Translations under genes and position numbers: made by a program | Notes under the pieces: model-generated | What the model was told of the DNA's origin: nothing | Databases searched by the model: none | The model's input: only the letters and a program-made list of their open reading frames with translations | In this document: positions 31,898 through 40,505 of the stretch, piece by piece | Layout: each line of letters opens with the position of its first letter | Numbering within the stretch: the first letter of the stretch is position 1 | NCBI GenBank assembly: GCA_947630605.1 | Contig: CANRIO010000003.1 | Span: 1-60,147, forward strand | Direction: 5' to 3' | From: an uncultured Clostridia bacterium | GTDB taxonomy: Bacteria; Bacillota; Clostridia; Christensenellales; Borkfalkiaceae | Length of the DNA stretch: 60,147 nt

Positions 31898-34800
31898 TTA
31901 TTCTTCGAAGAGCGGAACGCCCGTAACGCCCTTGTATTTGATGCCGCGCTGTTCGTCGCTCCTCTGCTTGAGATAGTTGTTCTCGCTGTCCTTGCCGTAC
32001 ATATAGAAGTTGAAGTCGTGCGTGCCCGCCGCCCGCGGCAGAAGCTCGCCCTGCTGCGTCATGTTGCCGCCGGCATCGGCGAGGACGGAGATGTTGATGT
32101 TCACATGCGTGAAGTCGCTGAATAGCCCGTTCAGCCCCGTCGTGTCGAAACAGGAATAATTCCTGCCGCCGCCGTAGAAGGCGATGCCGCCGTGGACGAA
32201 CTTCTTTTCGTCCGAAGTGGGCTCGATGAGGGTGTTGTATGTCGGATCCACCTTCGTGACATATTCGATCATGCTCGCGATGTCCAACTTGAGCCAACCC
32301 GAGAGCACGCCCGTCGGGGACTCAATGAGGGTGGAGGAGTTGATGAGGGTGATGTCCTTCCAATCGTAGAGGCGCACATCCCCCTGAAGACGGAGGACGG
32401 AGGCGAAGGAAGTGCCGCCCGAGCGCTCCCACTCTCTGGTGAAGTTGCGCCACTGGTGATCGCTCGCGCCCTCATACAGGAATTCGCCCGCAAAGTTGCT
32501 CTCCACGCCGACGGTGAAGAGGCCGCTCGTCTCGAGGACGGAATTTTTGAGGATGACGTCCGTCATCACATATTGCTTGTAGAACCATTCGTCCTCGTAG
32601 AGCTTGCCGCCGCCATAGACATTGTTTCTGTTCGTATCGTTGTAGACATTGCCCTGTGCGTCTTTGAAGGCGGGCTCCTGCCCGTTTGCCCTGTTCGCAC
32701 GCAGTGCCTTGTTCGCGCCGATCTTGAGGATGAATTCCCTCCCCTGTGCGAGGATACAGCCGTCGATCGTGACATGGATGCGCTCGCTGTCCACGCCCGC
32801 GGCATTCTCGGAGAGATTGTCGATGAAATACTTGTTCCCGTTCCGGTTGCCGCCGTAGGCGCGGATGACGTTCCTCCCGTTGCGGATACGGCAGTTGACG
32901 ATCTCGGCGGAGGCATTCACCTCGAGCGTAGTGCCCGTGTGGTTGAGCTGGGTGAGGTCGTACGTGCCGTTTTCGTCGGCGAGCAGATCGTCGCTGCACC
33001 CGAGCAGGTTGACGCCGTAGAGCTTCACGCCGTCCGTGCGGATGAGGAAGGCGCAGTTGTCCTGCCCCGCCACGCTCGCCATCTGCTTATAGTTGACGAA
33101 ATACAGCGGATCCCTGTAGATGGAGAACAGCGGCTGGCCCGCGTCGTCGACGGCATGGGTGTAGTTGCCCGCATCGATGTGTTTCCCGTTGCCATAGACG
33201 CTCGCCTTGAACTCCAATACATAGGAGACATAGGCGCCGTCCTCACCGGCATCCTTGGAGTTTTTGTACCATTCGATGTTGTAGGTGGACTTCATGCGGT
33301 GAGACTTCAGAACATTCTCCCGCTCCGCAGCGGATAAGACCTCTCCCGCCGCATTCGTGCCCAGCTTGATGTCCTTTGTGAGGACGACGGGAAGGGCGGC
33401 GTCCGTCGCCGCGACGAGTTCGGGGGCGCTCTGCACCGCGACCGCCTCCTTGACGACGTTGAGCTTTATGGTGCCCTGCACCTTCCTCCCGAAGGCTTCA
33501 TTCCCCTTCCATGCGGCAGTCACCGTGATCGCCCCCGTCCCCTTGGGGATGAGGACGGGCGAGCCGCCGCGGATCTCTACGGAGGCGACGCGCTCATCCG
33601 AGACGGTATAGGCGATGTCATCGCCCGCAGACCCGACGCCCGATGTGCTGTAGGTAAAGACGAGGAGCGGATAGACGTTCTCCTCCGTCCTGAGGGCGGA
33701 CGTGTATCTGAGGCCTGCGACCGTATAGCGTTCGGCGAGGTCGCACTTGACGTCGTTGTTGATCTGGACGACGCTCACATTGTTGATGATGGAGATGTGG
33801 AGAAGTTCCTCTTCCGTCCGGTCGCGGTAGACCGCCCGTACGGAGAGCGTATAGTCCCCGCTCTTCTTGGCCTTGAGGGTGGCAGTCCCGCCCTCCACCG
33901 CGAAGTCCTCTGCGGGGCCCGAATACACCCATGTGTATTCCACCCCCTTCGCACCGCCCGAAGCGACGGCATAGAAGGAGACGGAGGTGCCCGTCAGGAT
34001 GGTCGCCTGCCGCGAACCGTCCTCTAAATCGGTAAGGGTGTTGTCCGAGAAGACGGAGAAGGCAAATTCCGTGAAAGAGATGAGGAAGGGATACGTCTTC
34101 CCGCTCACGACGAGCGTCGCTTCAATGTCGTCTTCGGTTTCGCCGTCGACGCCCTCATTGAAGGTGATGTCGACGGTGTATCTCCCGTCTCTTCCCGAAA
34201 TGTTCGCACGCGCCTTATCGGAGCGGAAGATGGGACGGCTCGAGCTCTCCACATAGAGCGTCGTCTCCGTCGTCCCCTTGGTCACGCTGACGCCGCCGAA
34301 TGCGTCGTCGCCCTCCGCCGCCTGTCCGTTGATGATGACGCCGTCGGGATCGGACTTTTCGACGGTGAGGCTGACCTTCTTTTCCATCATTCCCGCTACT
34401 CCCTCCTGGACGAAGACGTTGAATTCCGCCTTGCCCGAGAAGGGCAGGAAGATGGACCGCGTGCCGCGCTCGATCTGCGCAAAGACGCCGTTCACCTCGC
34501 CGATGGCGTAGGCATTGTTGAACTCCGCGGGATGGACGGCCACGTCATAGGTATAGCTCCCCGTGGGGACGGTGCCCCTGTAGCCCTCCTCCGTCTCGAT
34601 GAGCGGGACGGCGTTGCCCCCGGCGTCCTTGAGGCTGAATCCCAAGGCGTACGGCTTCGAAGAGACGACCACGACGGGAAGACTGTCGGTAAAGCCCTTG
34701 TCGTTGCTCGTGGCGACGATCTCCGCCGTGCCCTCCCCCTTGGGGACGATGAGCCCGTCCTTCGTGACGTCGGCGACATCTGTATCCGACGAAGAGAGGG

Positions 34801-35032
34801 TGTAGCCCCTCTCCGCCGCATTGATCGGCTGGACTTCGGCTGTGACTGTCGCGTGCGGGTCGTTTGCCATGTCGATGAAAATAGAGCCGTCTTCGCCCGC
34901 ATTCTCCGACCTGAGCTCGATGCCGCTCACGGGGGGCGGCATTTGGAGGCTTATGCCCGTCGTCGAAACAAAGAGGACGATAACGAAGACCATCGGGATG
35001 ACGAATATGAGTGCAAGTAATGTCTTTCTCAT
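31898..35032 (-). CDS. Large surface protein with Ig-like (Big_2) domains, third gene of an ABC operon
   Basis: A 1044-residue protein that starts with an uncleaved signal/anchor helix (3-26). After it come several Ig-like segments, at least one of Big_2 type (SDTDVADVTKDGLIVPKGEGTAEIVA, about 80-110; and VSDERVASVEIRGGSPVLIPKGTGAITVTAAW near 480-520). The C-terminal third (about 600-1040) has short repeated strands such as AEIVNCRIRNGRNVIRAYGG and RIHVTIDGCILAQGREFILKI, which suggest a right-handed beta-helix. There is no sortase motif or peptidase site. Its ATG overlaps the permease stop by one base, so it belongs with the ABC transporter and is perhaps its extracellular partner or cargo. 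The family is unrecognised. Confidence 0.78.
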   Translation of the reverse strand: MRKTLLALIFVIPMVFVIVLFVSTTGISLQMPPPVSGIELRSENAGEDGSIFIDMANDPHATVTAEVQPINAAERGYTLSSSDTDVADVTKDGLIVPKGEGTAEIVATSNDKGFTDSLPVVVVSSKPYALGFSLKDAGGNAVPLIETEEGYRGTVPTGSYTYDVAVHPAEFNNAYAIGEVNGVFAQIERGTRSIFLPFSGKAEFNVFVQEGVAGMMEKKVSLTVEKSDPDGVIINGQAAEGDDAFGGVSVTKGTTETTLYVESSSRPIFRSDKARANISGRDGRYTVDITFNEGVDGETEDDIEATLVVSGKTYPFLISFTEFAFSVFSDNTLTDLEDGSRQATILTGTSVSFYAVASGGAKGVEYTWVYSGPAEDFAVEGGTATLKAKKSGDYTLSVRAVYRDRTEEELLHISIINNVSVVQINNDVKCDLAERYTVAGLRYTSALRTEENVYPLLVFTYSTSGVGSAGDDIAYTVSDERVASVEIRGGSPVLIPKGTGAITVTAAWKGNEAFGRKVQGTIKLNVVKEAVAVQSAPELVAATDAALPVVLTKDIKLGTNAAGEVLSAAERENVLKSHRMKSTYNIEWYKNSKDAGEDGAYVSYVLEFKASVYGNGKHIDAGNYTHAVDDAGQPLFSIYRDPLYFVNYKQMASVAGQDNCAFLIRTDGVKLYGVNLLGCSDDLLADENGTYDLTQLNHTGTTLEVNASAEIVNCRIRNGRNVIRAYGGNRNGNKYFIDNLSENAAGVDSERIHVTIDGCILAQGREFILKIGANKALRANRANGQEPAFKDAQGNVYNDTNRNNVYGGGKLYEDEWFYKQYVMTDVILKNSVLETSGLFTVGVESNFAGEFLYEGASDHQWRNFTREWERSGGTSFASVLRLQGDVRLYDWKDITLINSSTLIESPTGVLSGWLKLDIASMIEYVTKVDPTYNTLIEPTSDEKKFVHGGIAFYGGGRNYSCFDTTGLNGLFSDFTHVNINISVLADAGGNMTQQGELLPRAAGTHDFNFYMYGKDSENNYLKQRSDEQRGIKYKGVTGVPLFEE

Positions 35033-36768
35033 CAGATGCCTCCACCCGAGAATTCATAGTATTTTCTCTTCAGACGGAAGAAGAGGTAGACGGTCGAAAG
35101 TACCGCGGCCAAAAGCGAGATCCCGCCCGCGAGCACATAAGTAAGATAGCCGATCTCGAAGGAACGGAGCTGGCTGAGCAGTTTGAGCACGAACACGAGC
35201 CCGCCGACGACGAAGGAGAAGACGAGGCCGACCACGATGATGATGGAGACCGTCCCCGAGGATTCCTTGATCTCGCCGTCGTCCTCCGTCGAGAACTTGG
35301 CGTGGTTGAAGTCGTACCGCGTCGCGACCGCGATATTCGCAAAGCCGAAGAGCAGCCCGACGGCGCAGATGAACGCGGCGTCCGCAGGTCCCACCATGCC
35401 CGCGGCAAACAGGGTGACCGCGGAAGCGAGCTGCGAGATGACCGTGACGATGAGGCAGAGGAAGATCTTCGAGAGGAAGACCGTCCTGAAGCTTATGGGC
35501 ATGGCCTTGACCACATAGAACATTTCGCCGTCGCGGCTGATATTCGTCGCGCAGAAGATGTTCGTCAGCGCCCCGAAGAGGACGGTGAGGAAGATCGCAA
35601 GTTCGAGCTGGCAGTCAAGCCCCACGAGGTTGACGACGAGGGAGGAGCCCACGTCCATGCAGAAGTACACCATGAGCGGCATGATGAGCGCGACGGAGAA
35701 ATAGGAGAACATGTAGGAGGGCGTCCTGAAGATGTGCAAAAATTCCTTCTTGAGGAGGGCGGAGAACTTCGAGGTCTGCCCCCTCACGACGCTGTTGTGG
35801 AAAACGGCCGCGGACGAGCCCTGGTTGCGGGCCTGCAACGACCGCGTCAGAATGCTCCTGATGATGATCATGGAGAGCGTGATGCCGACGACGGCGACGC
35901 CGATGAGCCCAAGCCAGCTCTCAAGCGGGCTTTGGCCCGTCATGATGTTTGCAAGGAAGCGGGCGGGATAGAGGAAGGAACAGACGTTGCCGATCGTCCT
36001 CATCACCTTTTCGCTGAAGAAATACTTCAGGCTGTCGCCGAGGAGGAGCTGCTTCACGCCGCTCAAGATGATGGAATACAGCCAGATGCCCACCCCGAGG
36101 AGGACGGTGACCACGATGAACATGAGAAAGTACCGCTCTTTGAGGAACCTCTTGATGACCTGAAAGAGGGGCACGATGACGGCCGCGATCCCGATCGTGA
36201 TGAGGGGGATGAGGAAACAGCTGCCGATGGAGAGCAGCCAGAAGGTGACCGTCGTCCCCACCCGCCATGCAAAGGTCGCATTCACCGTCGTGAAGGCGAC
36301 GAGCGCGATGACGAGCTGCCCGCGGTAGATCGAGATGAGGCGCGCGACAAAGAGGGTGCGCGCATTGATGGGCATCGCCGAGTAGATCTTCATGTCGTCG
36401 GCGGTAAAGAGTTCCCTTCCGAGCTGTCCCACGCCGCCGACCACCATGCCGAGGAACACAGCCGAATAGAGGATGGTGAAAAGCTCGTTGGAGCGCGCTA
36501 CGAGGTTGGTCTTCCCGCCCGTCTTGATGGCGACATACACGTCGACAAAGCGGCCGAAGAAGATCACGAAGAGGGCAACGATGGCCCCCGCGAGAAGGAC
36601 GCGGAGCAAAAATCCGAGGAGATCGAATTGACCCGCTTTGAACATCGAACGCCGCTCTTCCTTCCCCTTTCTGAGAAGGGCGCCTACGGTGCGGAAATTG
36701 ATCCCGCCCTTCTTGCGCTCGCGACGTTTTCTGCGGCGTTCTGCCGCCTCAATCTTCCTGTTCTTCAT
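35032..36768 (-). CDS. ABC transporter permease
   Basis: A 578-residue polytopic membrane protein with roughly ten to twelve hydrophobic segments in two clusters (about 60-250 and 330-560), an N-terminal Arg/Lys-rich segment (EAAERRRKRRERKKGG) and no ATP-binding motif, as for exporter-type ABC permeases. The frame extends to 36837 but the ATG at 36768 (MKNRKIEA) is preferred; it lies 20 bp inside the ATPase gene. The ATPase upstream and the surface protein downstream form one operon with overlapping ends. The substrate is unknown. Confidence 0.85.
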   Translation of the reverse strand: MKNRKIEAAERRRKRRERKKGGINFRTVGALLRKGKEERRSMFKAGQFDLLGFLLRVLLAGAIVALFVIFFGRFVDVYVAIKTGGKTNLVARSNELFTILYSAVFLGMVVGGVGQLGRELFTADDMKIYSAMPINARTLFVARLISIYRGQLVIALVAFTTVNATFAWRVGTTVTFWLLSIGSCFLIPLITIGIAAVIVPLFQVIKRFLKERYFLMFIVVTVLLGVGIWLYSIILSGVKQLLLGDSLKYFFSEKVMRTIGNVCSFLYPARFLANIMTGQSPLESWLGLIGVAVVGITLSMIIIRSILTRSLQARNQGSSAAVFHNSVVRGQTSKFSALLKKEFLHIFRTPSYMFSYFSVALIMPLMVYFCMDVGSSLVVNLVGLDCQLELAIFLTVLFGALTNIFCATNISRDGEMFYVVKAMPISFRTVFLSKIFLCLIVTVISQLASAVTLFAAGMVGPADAAFICAVGLLFGFANIAVATRYDFNHAKFSTEDDGEIKESSGTVSIIIVVGLVFSFVVGGLVFVLKLLSQLRSFEIGYLTYVLAGGISLLAAVLSTVYLFFRLKRKYYEFSGGGI

Positions 36769-37621
36769 TGCGTAAGAAATACTCCTCGAAATCAAAATTG
36801 GGGTTCTGTGCGTAGATGCCCGACATGTCGAGCTCATCTACCTGCTTGCCCTTACGGATGAGGACGACGCGGTCGCACAGCTTCGCAACGGTGTTGAGTG
36901 CATGCGACGAGAAGAGGATGGTGTTCCCCTCTGCGGCATAGGCATGCATGAATTCCTGCACCGCGTGCATGGTGCGGGGATCGAGACCCGTCATAGGCTC
37001 GTCGAGGATCCAGAGCTTGGGATGATGGATGAGCGACCCCATCATACAGATCTTCTGCCGCATGCCGTGCGAGTAGGAGGAGATGAGGTTCTCGATGGGC
37101 TTGCCGAGCTGGAATACGGAATCCAGCTCCTTGAGACGCTGAAGGCGCACCTTGGTGGGAACTTCATAGACGTCTGCAATGAAGTTGAGATATTGCAGGC
37201 CCGTCATCTTGACGAAGGTCGCATGGTTGTCGGTGACAAATCCCATCTTGGACTTGGCCTTCTCCGCCTGCTTGCGGATGTCGTACCCGGCGATCTTGAT
37301 CTCCCCCTTCTCAAAGGGAAGCATGCCCTCAAGACATTTGAGCGTCGTCGATTTCCCCGCGCCGTTGTGGCCGAGGATGCCCACGATCTCCCCCTCACGG
37401 CAGGTGAAGGAGACGTCCGTCACCGCCCACGGGGCCTTGCGGGAATAGCGTTTGCACAGCCCCTTGACGGAGACCACCTCGCGCGCATTCGGGATACGCC
37501 TGTGGGTGGGATGCTGGGCGGGTTGCACGGCCATCGGCTGAGGCCGCGGCTGGGGTTTGGGTTGCGGGAATTGCACCACCGCCACAACGGGCGGCTGCGT
37601 AAGGCGTGGATCGTTTGTCAT
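36749..37621 (-). CDS. ABC transporter ATP-binding protein
   Basis: A 290-residue ATPase of the ABC-2 exporter type. Walker A is GHNGAGKST (84-92), signature YSHGMRQ (in place of LSGGQ), Walker B LWILDEP with D-loop TGLD and a switch His in FSSHAL. Residues 9-40 are an unusual Pro/Gln-rich leader (PQPKPQPRPQP) before the ATPase fold, perhaps a tether. AGGAGTG precedes the ATG. First gene of the three-gene operon, with a promoter at 37689-37717. Confidence 0.94.
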   Translation of the reverse strand: MTNDPRLTQPPVVAVVQFPQPKPQPRPQPMAVQPAQHPTHRRIPNAREVVSVKGLCKRYSRKAPWAVTDVSFTCREGEIVGILGHNGAGKSTTLKCLEGMLPFEKGEIKIAGYDIRKQAEKAKSKMGFVTDNHATFVKMTGLQYLNFIADVYEVPTKVRLQRLKELDSVFQLGKPIENLISSYSHGMRQKICMMGSLIHHPKLWILDEPMTGLDPRTMHAVQEFMHAYAAEGNTILFSSHALNTVAKLCDRVVLIRKGKQVDELDMSGIYAQNPNFDFEEYFLRNEEQED

Positions 37622-37688
37622 ATTGCACTCCTATTTTGCAACATTTCGTCGATTTCTACCCGCGCGCGATACGCGCGAGGTCAATCAA

Positions 37689-37717
37689 ATTTTATCATAG
37701 TACCCATAAAAAAGCAA
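37689..37717 (-). promoter_or_regulatory. Promoter of the ABC operon
   Basis: Minus strand: TTGCTT (37712-37717), 17 nt, TAAAAT (37689-37694), giving a leader of about 60 nt. Confidence 0.6.
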
Positions 37718-37750
37718 TTTCCTTCTTTTTCCCCCACCGTTTGCCAGCAC

Positions 37751-37790
37751 TTTTGAACATAGCTTTCACTTTTTGAACATAGCTATCACA
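37751..37790. repeat. Two 20-bp direct repeats upstream of the ABC operon promoter
   Basis: TTTTGAACATAGCTTTCAC and TTTTGAACATAGCTATCAC start at 37751 and 37771, a period of 20 bp (two helical turns). They lie 35-75 bp upstream of the -35 box of the ABC operon, as would a pair of regulator sites. Confidence 0.65.
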
Positions 37791-37934
37791 TTTTTCACCG
37801 TTTTTCACAAATTTTCCATTTTTTTCTCGTTTTTTGCCCCGCATGAAGACCTTGTATGCTATCTCACGGAATATTCTCAAGATCAGCCGAAAAATGCCTT
37901 CGTAGCTTTCATGGATAAAAGCATATGGAAATTC

Positions 37935-37963
37935 TTGACCATGGATCATGATTATGGTATAAT
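37935..37963 (+). promoter_or_regulatory. Promoter of the second ECF sigma operon
   Basis: TTGACC at 37935-37940, 17 nt, TATAAT at 37958-37963; leader about 120 nt to the ATG at 38093. Confidence 0.75.
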
Positions 37964-38092
37964 TATTTCACTATTTTTTTGTTTGGCGCGTGAGATGGAG
38001 CCGTTGCCCGGGACGAAAAATACACCGATTCGGGGCCGAAGCTCAGCCGTGAACAGGAACTTGCGCGGCAAAACGGTTGTCCCCAAAGAACG

Positions 38093-38593
38093 ATGGAATC
38101 ACAGAAGTTTAACAAATTGCTCTGTAAAATCAGCTCCGACAAGCACGCACTCGTTCCGATCTATCAAGAATTCTACGCTAAAATTATTTTACATCTTCAC
38201 ATTCGTTTCGGAAAAGCCATTTGCCCTGAGGACGTCGCACAGGAAGTTTTCGCAATACTTCTGAATATGGAGTACAGGGAATATATCAATTCGCCGCAAC
38301 AATGGCTCTTCTCCGTGGCAGACAACAAGGCCATCGACCTTATAAGGAAACAGCACATAGAGCTCTCCCTGCCCGACGATCTGAAAGCGCCGCCCCAATT
38401 TGAGATCTCCACACCAAACATCGCGATCCAGCTCGCCTTCGAGCACATCGATCCCATCTCCCGACAGATCCTTCACATGCACTTCTGGGAAGGGTATAGT
38501 CACAAAGAGATCGCCGCCCAATTGAATATGAGCTGCGGGAACGTTCGCCAGAAGGCCAGCCGCGCATATAAGATCCTCGAAAAGTTTTTGTAA
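38093..38593 (+). CDS. Sigma-70 family (ECF-like) RNA polymerase sigma factor
   Basis: A 166-residue sigma factor with region 2 at about 20-85 (PEDVAQEVFAILLNMEYREYIN..QQWLFSVADNKAIDLIRKQ) and region 4 at about 110-162 (HIDPISRQILHMHFWEGYSHKEIAAQLNMSCGNVRQKASRAYKIL). The ribosome binding site is weak (AAAGAACG). It is followed at 65 bp by a secreted cysteine-peptidase-like protein and then a single-pass membrane protein, an arrangement that looks like a self-contained signalling module. Confidence 0.9.
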   Translation: MESQKFNKLLCKISSDKHALVPIYQEFYAKIILHLHIRFGKAICPEDVAQEVFAILLNMEYREYINSPQQWLFSVADNKAIDLIRKQHIELSLPDDLKAPPQFEISTPNIAIQLAFEHIDPISRQILHMHFWEGYSHKEIAAQLNMSCGNVRQKASRAYKILEKFL

Positions 38594-38658
38594 CATTTCT
38601 ATCTCCTGCTTCGACCTATTTATGTAGGTATGGAAAATACCGCATAGGAGGAAAGAAA

Positions 38659-39489
38659 ATGTTACATCTCACAACGATCGGCCTGAGCATTCTGATGCTC
38701 GGCACACTCGGGGCGGCGCCCTGCGCCTCCCTCAAAAATGGCGATAGCGAGTTGCATTACTGCGAAACGGTCTTCTACAACGGGATCGACAGCACGCAAG
38801 AGCAATCAACGGAAATCGTGAGGAGAGACTTTATCTCCCGAGAGAAAAATAAATACGACCTCGCGATCTTCATCCCGTCTTATACCCACTCCCCCGCCGT
38901 CTCCTCTTGCGCCGCAGTCGCGGGTAGCAACCTCATAGGATTTTACGACCGCTATGACGAGGACCTCATCCCCAACCACAAATCGGGTTCCTTGATCGGG
39001 GGAGTGGCGTATTCCTATTCGGTACAAGACGATGAGACCTTTGCGGTGGCAAAAACGCTCTATGACTACATGGGGACGGACGAGACGGGCACGACGGAAG
39101 CGCAGTTCGTGGACGGCATAAAAAAATTCTGCAAGGAGAAGGGCAAGTCCGTCACCACAACCTCCTGCATGTCCTCCGGCTCCTTCAGCTTCTCCAAGGC
39201 AAAGACATACATAGAGGCCAACCAGCCCATCGTCTTCTTTGTGAGCGGATATAACGTCGGACACCTATCCGAAAGGGACACGTATGACTCCATCGGCTAT
39301 GTGCTCTCGACTGCCAACCACGTCATGGTCGGCTTCGGGTACAGTGTTTATTCCTATGTCACAGCGGCGGGCAATGTGACCGACTACTACTTCAACGTGG
39401 CTTCCGGAGTCGCCATCAAGCCCTCAGGGTTCTATAACATCAATTACAAGACAAGGATCATCGACGCCTTGGCCGTCGACATCTATTGA
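38659..39489 (+). CDS. Secreted C39/papain-like cysteine peptidase-fold protein
   Basis: A 276-residue protein with a signal peptide (1-23, ending GAAPCAS). The catalytic set of C39-like peptidases appears in C84 (SSCAAVAGSNLIGFYDRYD, resembling CGPTAGANLLGYYD in relatives) and H221 (ANHVMVGFGY), with the following NVASG in the place of the third residue. The protein likely acts outside the cell on a peptide or surface protein. AGGAGGAAAG precedes the ATG. It lies between a sigma factor and a membrane protein, so it may work as a regulatory protease or as the module's output. Activity is inferred from motifs only. Confidence 0.78.
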   Translation: MLHLTTIGLSILMLGTLGAAPCASLKNGDSELHYCETVFYNGIDSTQEQSTEIVRRDFISREKNKYDLAIFIPSYTHSPAVSSCAAVAGSNLIGFYDRYDEDLIPNHKSGSLIGGVAYSYSVQDDETFAVAKTLYDYMGTDETGTTEAQFVDGIKKFCKEKGKSVTTTSCMSSGSFSFSKAKTYIEANQPIVFFVSGYNVGHLSERDTYDSIGYVLSTANHVMVGFGYSVYSYVTAAGNVTDYYFNVASGVAIKPSGFYNINYKTRIIDALAVDIY

Positions 39490-39491
39490 GC

Positions 39492-40169
39492 ATGAATGTA
39501 AAAAGGTATCTGAAAAACCAGGCAAAACAGGATCGGCAGGCGATCATGGAGGAGGACAACGGGGAAACGCTCCGCGCCCTCGGGATCGAGTACCCCGCAA
39601 AGAAGAAGTCCTACCGCCGCGCATGGATCGCGGGGGCGGCGAGCCTCGCCGCCTCCCTCGCCGTCGTTCTCACGTGCGTCTTTACGCTCTACCCCTTCGG
39701 TGAACAGACGGAGAAGTATTTAGAGGAGAACTTTGTCACAGAAGATAGCACAGTCGAAAGGATGAACTCGGAATTGCATGATTTTTCACTTACCTTGGAT
39801 GAAGACGTCTGCGAAATCTATAGAACCTATGACGGCGTCAGCGGGAAAGCATTATACTATCAATTATCCGTCAATCGCTATGATAATTCGCTTCACGGTG
39901 AATTCTTTATTACCTGCAATGCAAATTATCAATATACAAACTTCACATTTTCATTGTCGCCCATTTTTGAGACCCTGCCGCAGTATTCGATCACCTATCA
40001 ATTGGACTCAACGGTCGACCCGCAATACGGCTTTGAAACAATCTCGTGCATGGCGGAGATCAAGGGAGAGACGGATATCATCTATATTACGCAGTACGAC
40101 GAGCTTATCCTCGATGGCCATACATTCCTCGACAGCGTGCAATCGTTCATCCATGCGAGAGGAAACTGA
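39492..40169 (+). CDS. Single-pass membrane protein, possible anti-sigma factor
   Basis: A 225-residue protein of unknown family. Residues 1-40 are charged and cytoplasmic-looking (KRYLKNQAKQDRQAIMEED...KKKSYRRAW), about 42-67 is a transmembrane helix (IAGAASLAASLAVVLTCVFTLY), and the remaining 155 residues are outside and rich in Tyr, Asp and Thr. It begins three bases after the peptidase stop with no ribosome binding site, so it is translationally coupled. Topology and linkage to a sigma gene suggest an anti-sigma or sensor role. A strong terminator follows. Confidence 0.72.
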   Translation: MNVKRYLKNQAKQDRQAIMEEDNGETLRALGIEYPAKKKSYRRAWIAGAASLAASLAVVLTCVFTLYPFGEQTEKYLEENFVTEDSTVERMNSELHDFSLTLDEDVCEIYRTYDGVSGKALYYQLSVNRYDNSLHGEFFITCNANYQYTNFTFSLSPIFETLPQYSITYQLDSTVDPQYGFETISCMAEIKGETDIIYITQYDELILDGHTFLDSVQSFIHARGN

Positions 40170-40192
40170 ACACATAGCATGATTTCCCCCCT

Positions 40193-40219
40193 ACCGCGCC
40201 ATCACCGGCGCGGTTTTTT
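40193..40219 (+). terminator. Terminator of the second ECF sigma operon
   Basis: ACCGCGCC, ATCACC loop, GGCGCGGT, TTTTTT, 24 bp after the last stop codon. Confidence 0.92.
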
Positions 40220-40240
40220 GTGGAAAGATCCGCCGCTATA

Positions 40241-40301
40241 TCGCAAATCCTTTCGGAAAAATACCACAAATCCTTTCGATAAAATTGCACAAATCCTTTC
40301 A
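40241..40301. repeat. Three 23-bp tandem repeats (GCAAATCCTTTC type)
   Basis: AAATCCTTTC recurs at 40245, 40268 and 40291, a period of exactly 23 bp, each preceded by (T/C)(C/A)(G/C)(C/A) and followed by an A+T rich tail. There are no spacers of constant length beyond the unit itself, so it is not a CRISPR. The stretch is noncoding, between convergent gene ends. Confidence 0.75.
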
Positions 40302-40441
40302 ATTCGCTTGACATTCCCTTTCGTATGCGCGACCTCAAGATCTATTCTTCCGCCTTCGACGGGGAGATCTCCTATTATCATGACCGATATGATCTTGGGC
40401 CGACATTTTCTATAGCCGTCGCACAGCTTATATAAAAAATG

Positions 40442-40475
40442 ACCGAAGCTGTTCAAGCTCCGATCATTTTTTTTA
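40442..40475 (+). terminator. Possible second terminator
   Basis: ATGACCGAAGCTGTTCAAGC followed by TCCGATCATTTTTTTT. ATGA(C)CGGA-like arms pair imperfectly (ATGACCGA with TCCGATCAT) and are followed by eight T. It lies 20-50 bp before the 3' end of the PIN-like gene, whose direction is opposite. Confidence 0.5.
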
Positions 40476-40505
40476 TGCAAGATCTGTTTCGCCCCAAGGC
40501 CTTGC

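Larger units (their letters stand above)
37622..38092. other. Intergenic region between the ABC operon and the second ECF sigma gene
   Basis: About 470 bp, A+T rich, holding two divergent promoters (37689-37717 minus, 37935-37963 plus) and the direct repeats at 37751-37790. No gene is supported here. Confidence 0.6.
40170..40505. other. Intergenic region between convergent operons
   Basis: About 335 bp holding the terminator at 40193-40219, the three 23-bp repeats, and a possible hairpin at about 40440-40475 (ATGACCGAAGC...GCTCCGATCAT followed by TTTTTT) near the end of the plus-oriented stretch. No gene is supported. Confidence 0.5.

Noticed and set aside
35011-36861. A 616-codon plus-strand frame opposite the ABC permease
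   Set aside because: It is rich in Asp, Glu, Arg and His, the mirror of hydrophobic codons on the other strand; typical antisense shadow.
40241-40301. A short CRISPR array
   Set aside because: Only three units, period of 23 bp with no separate spacers, and no cas gene in the window.
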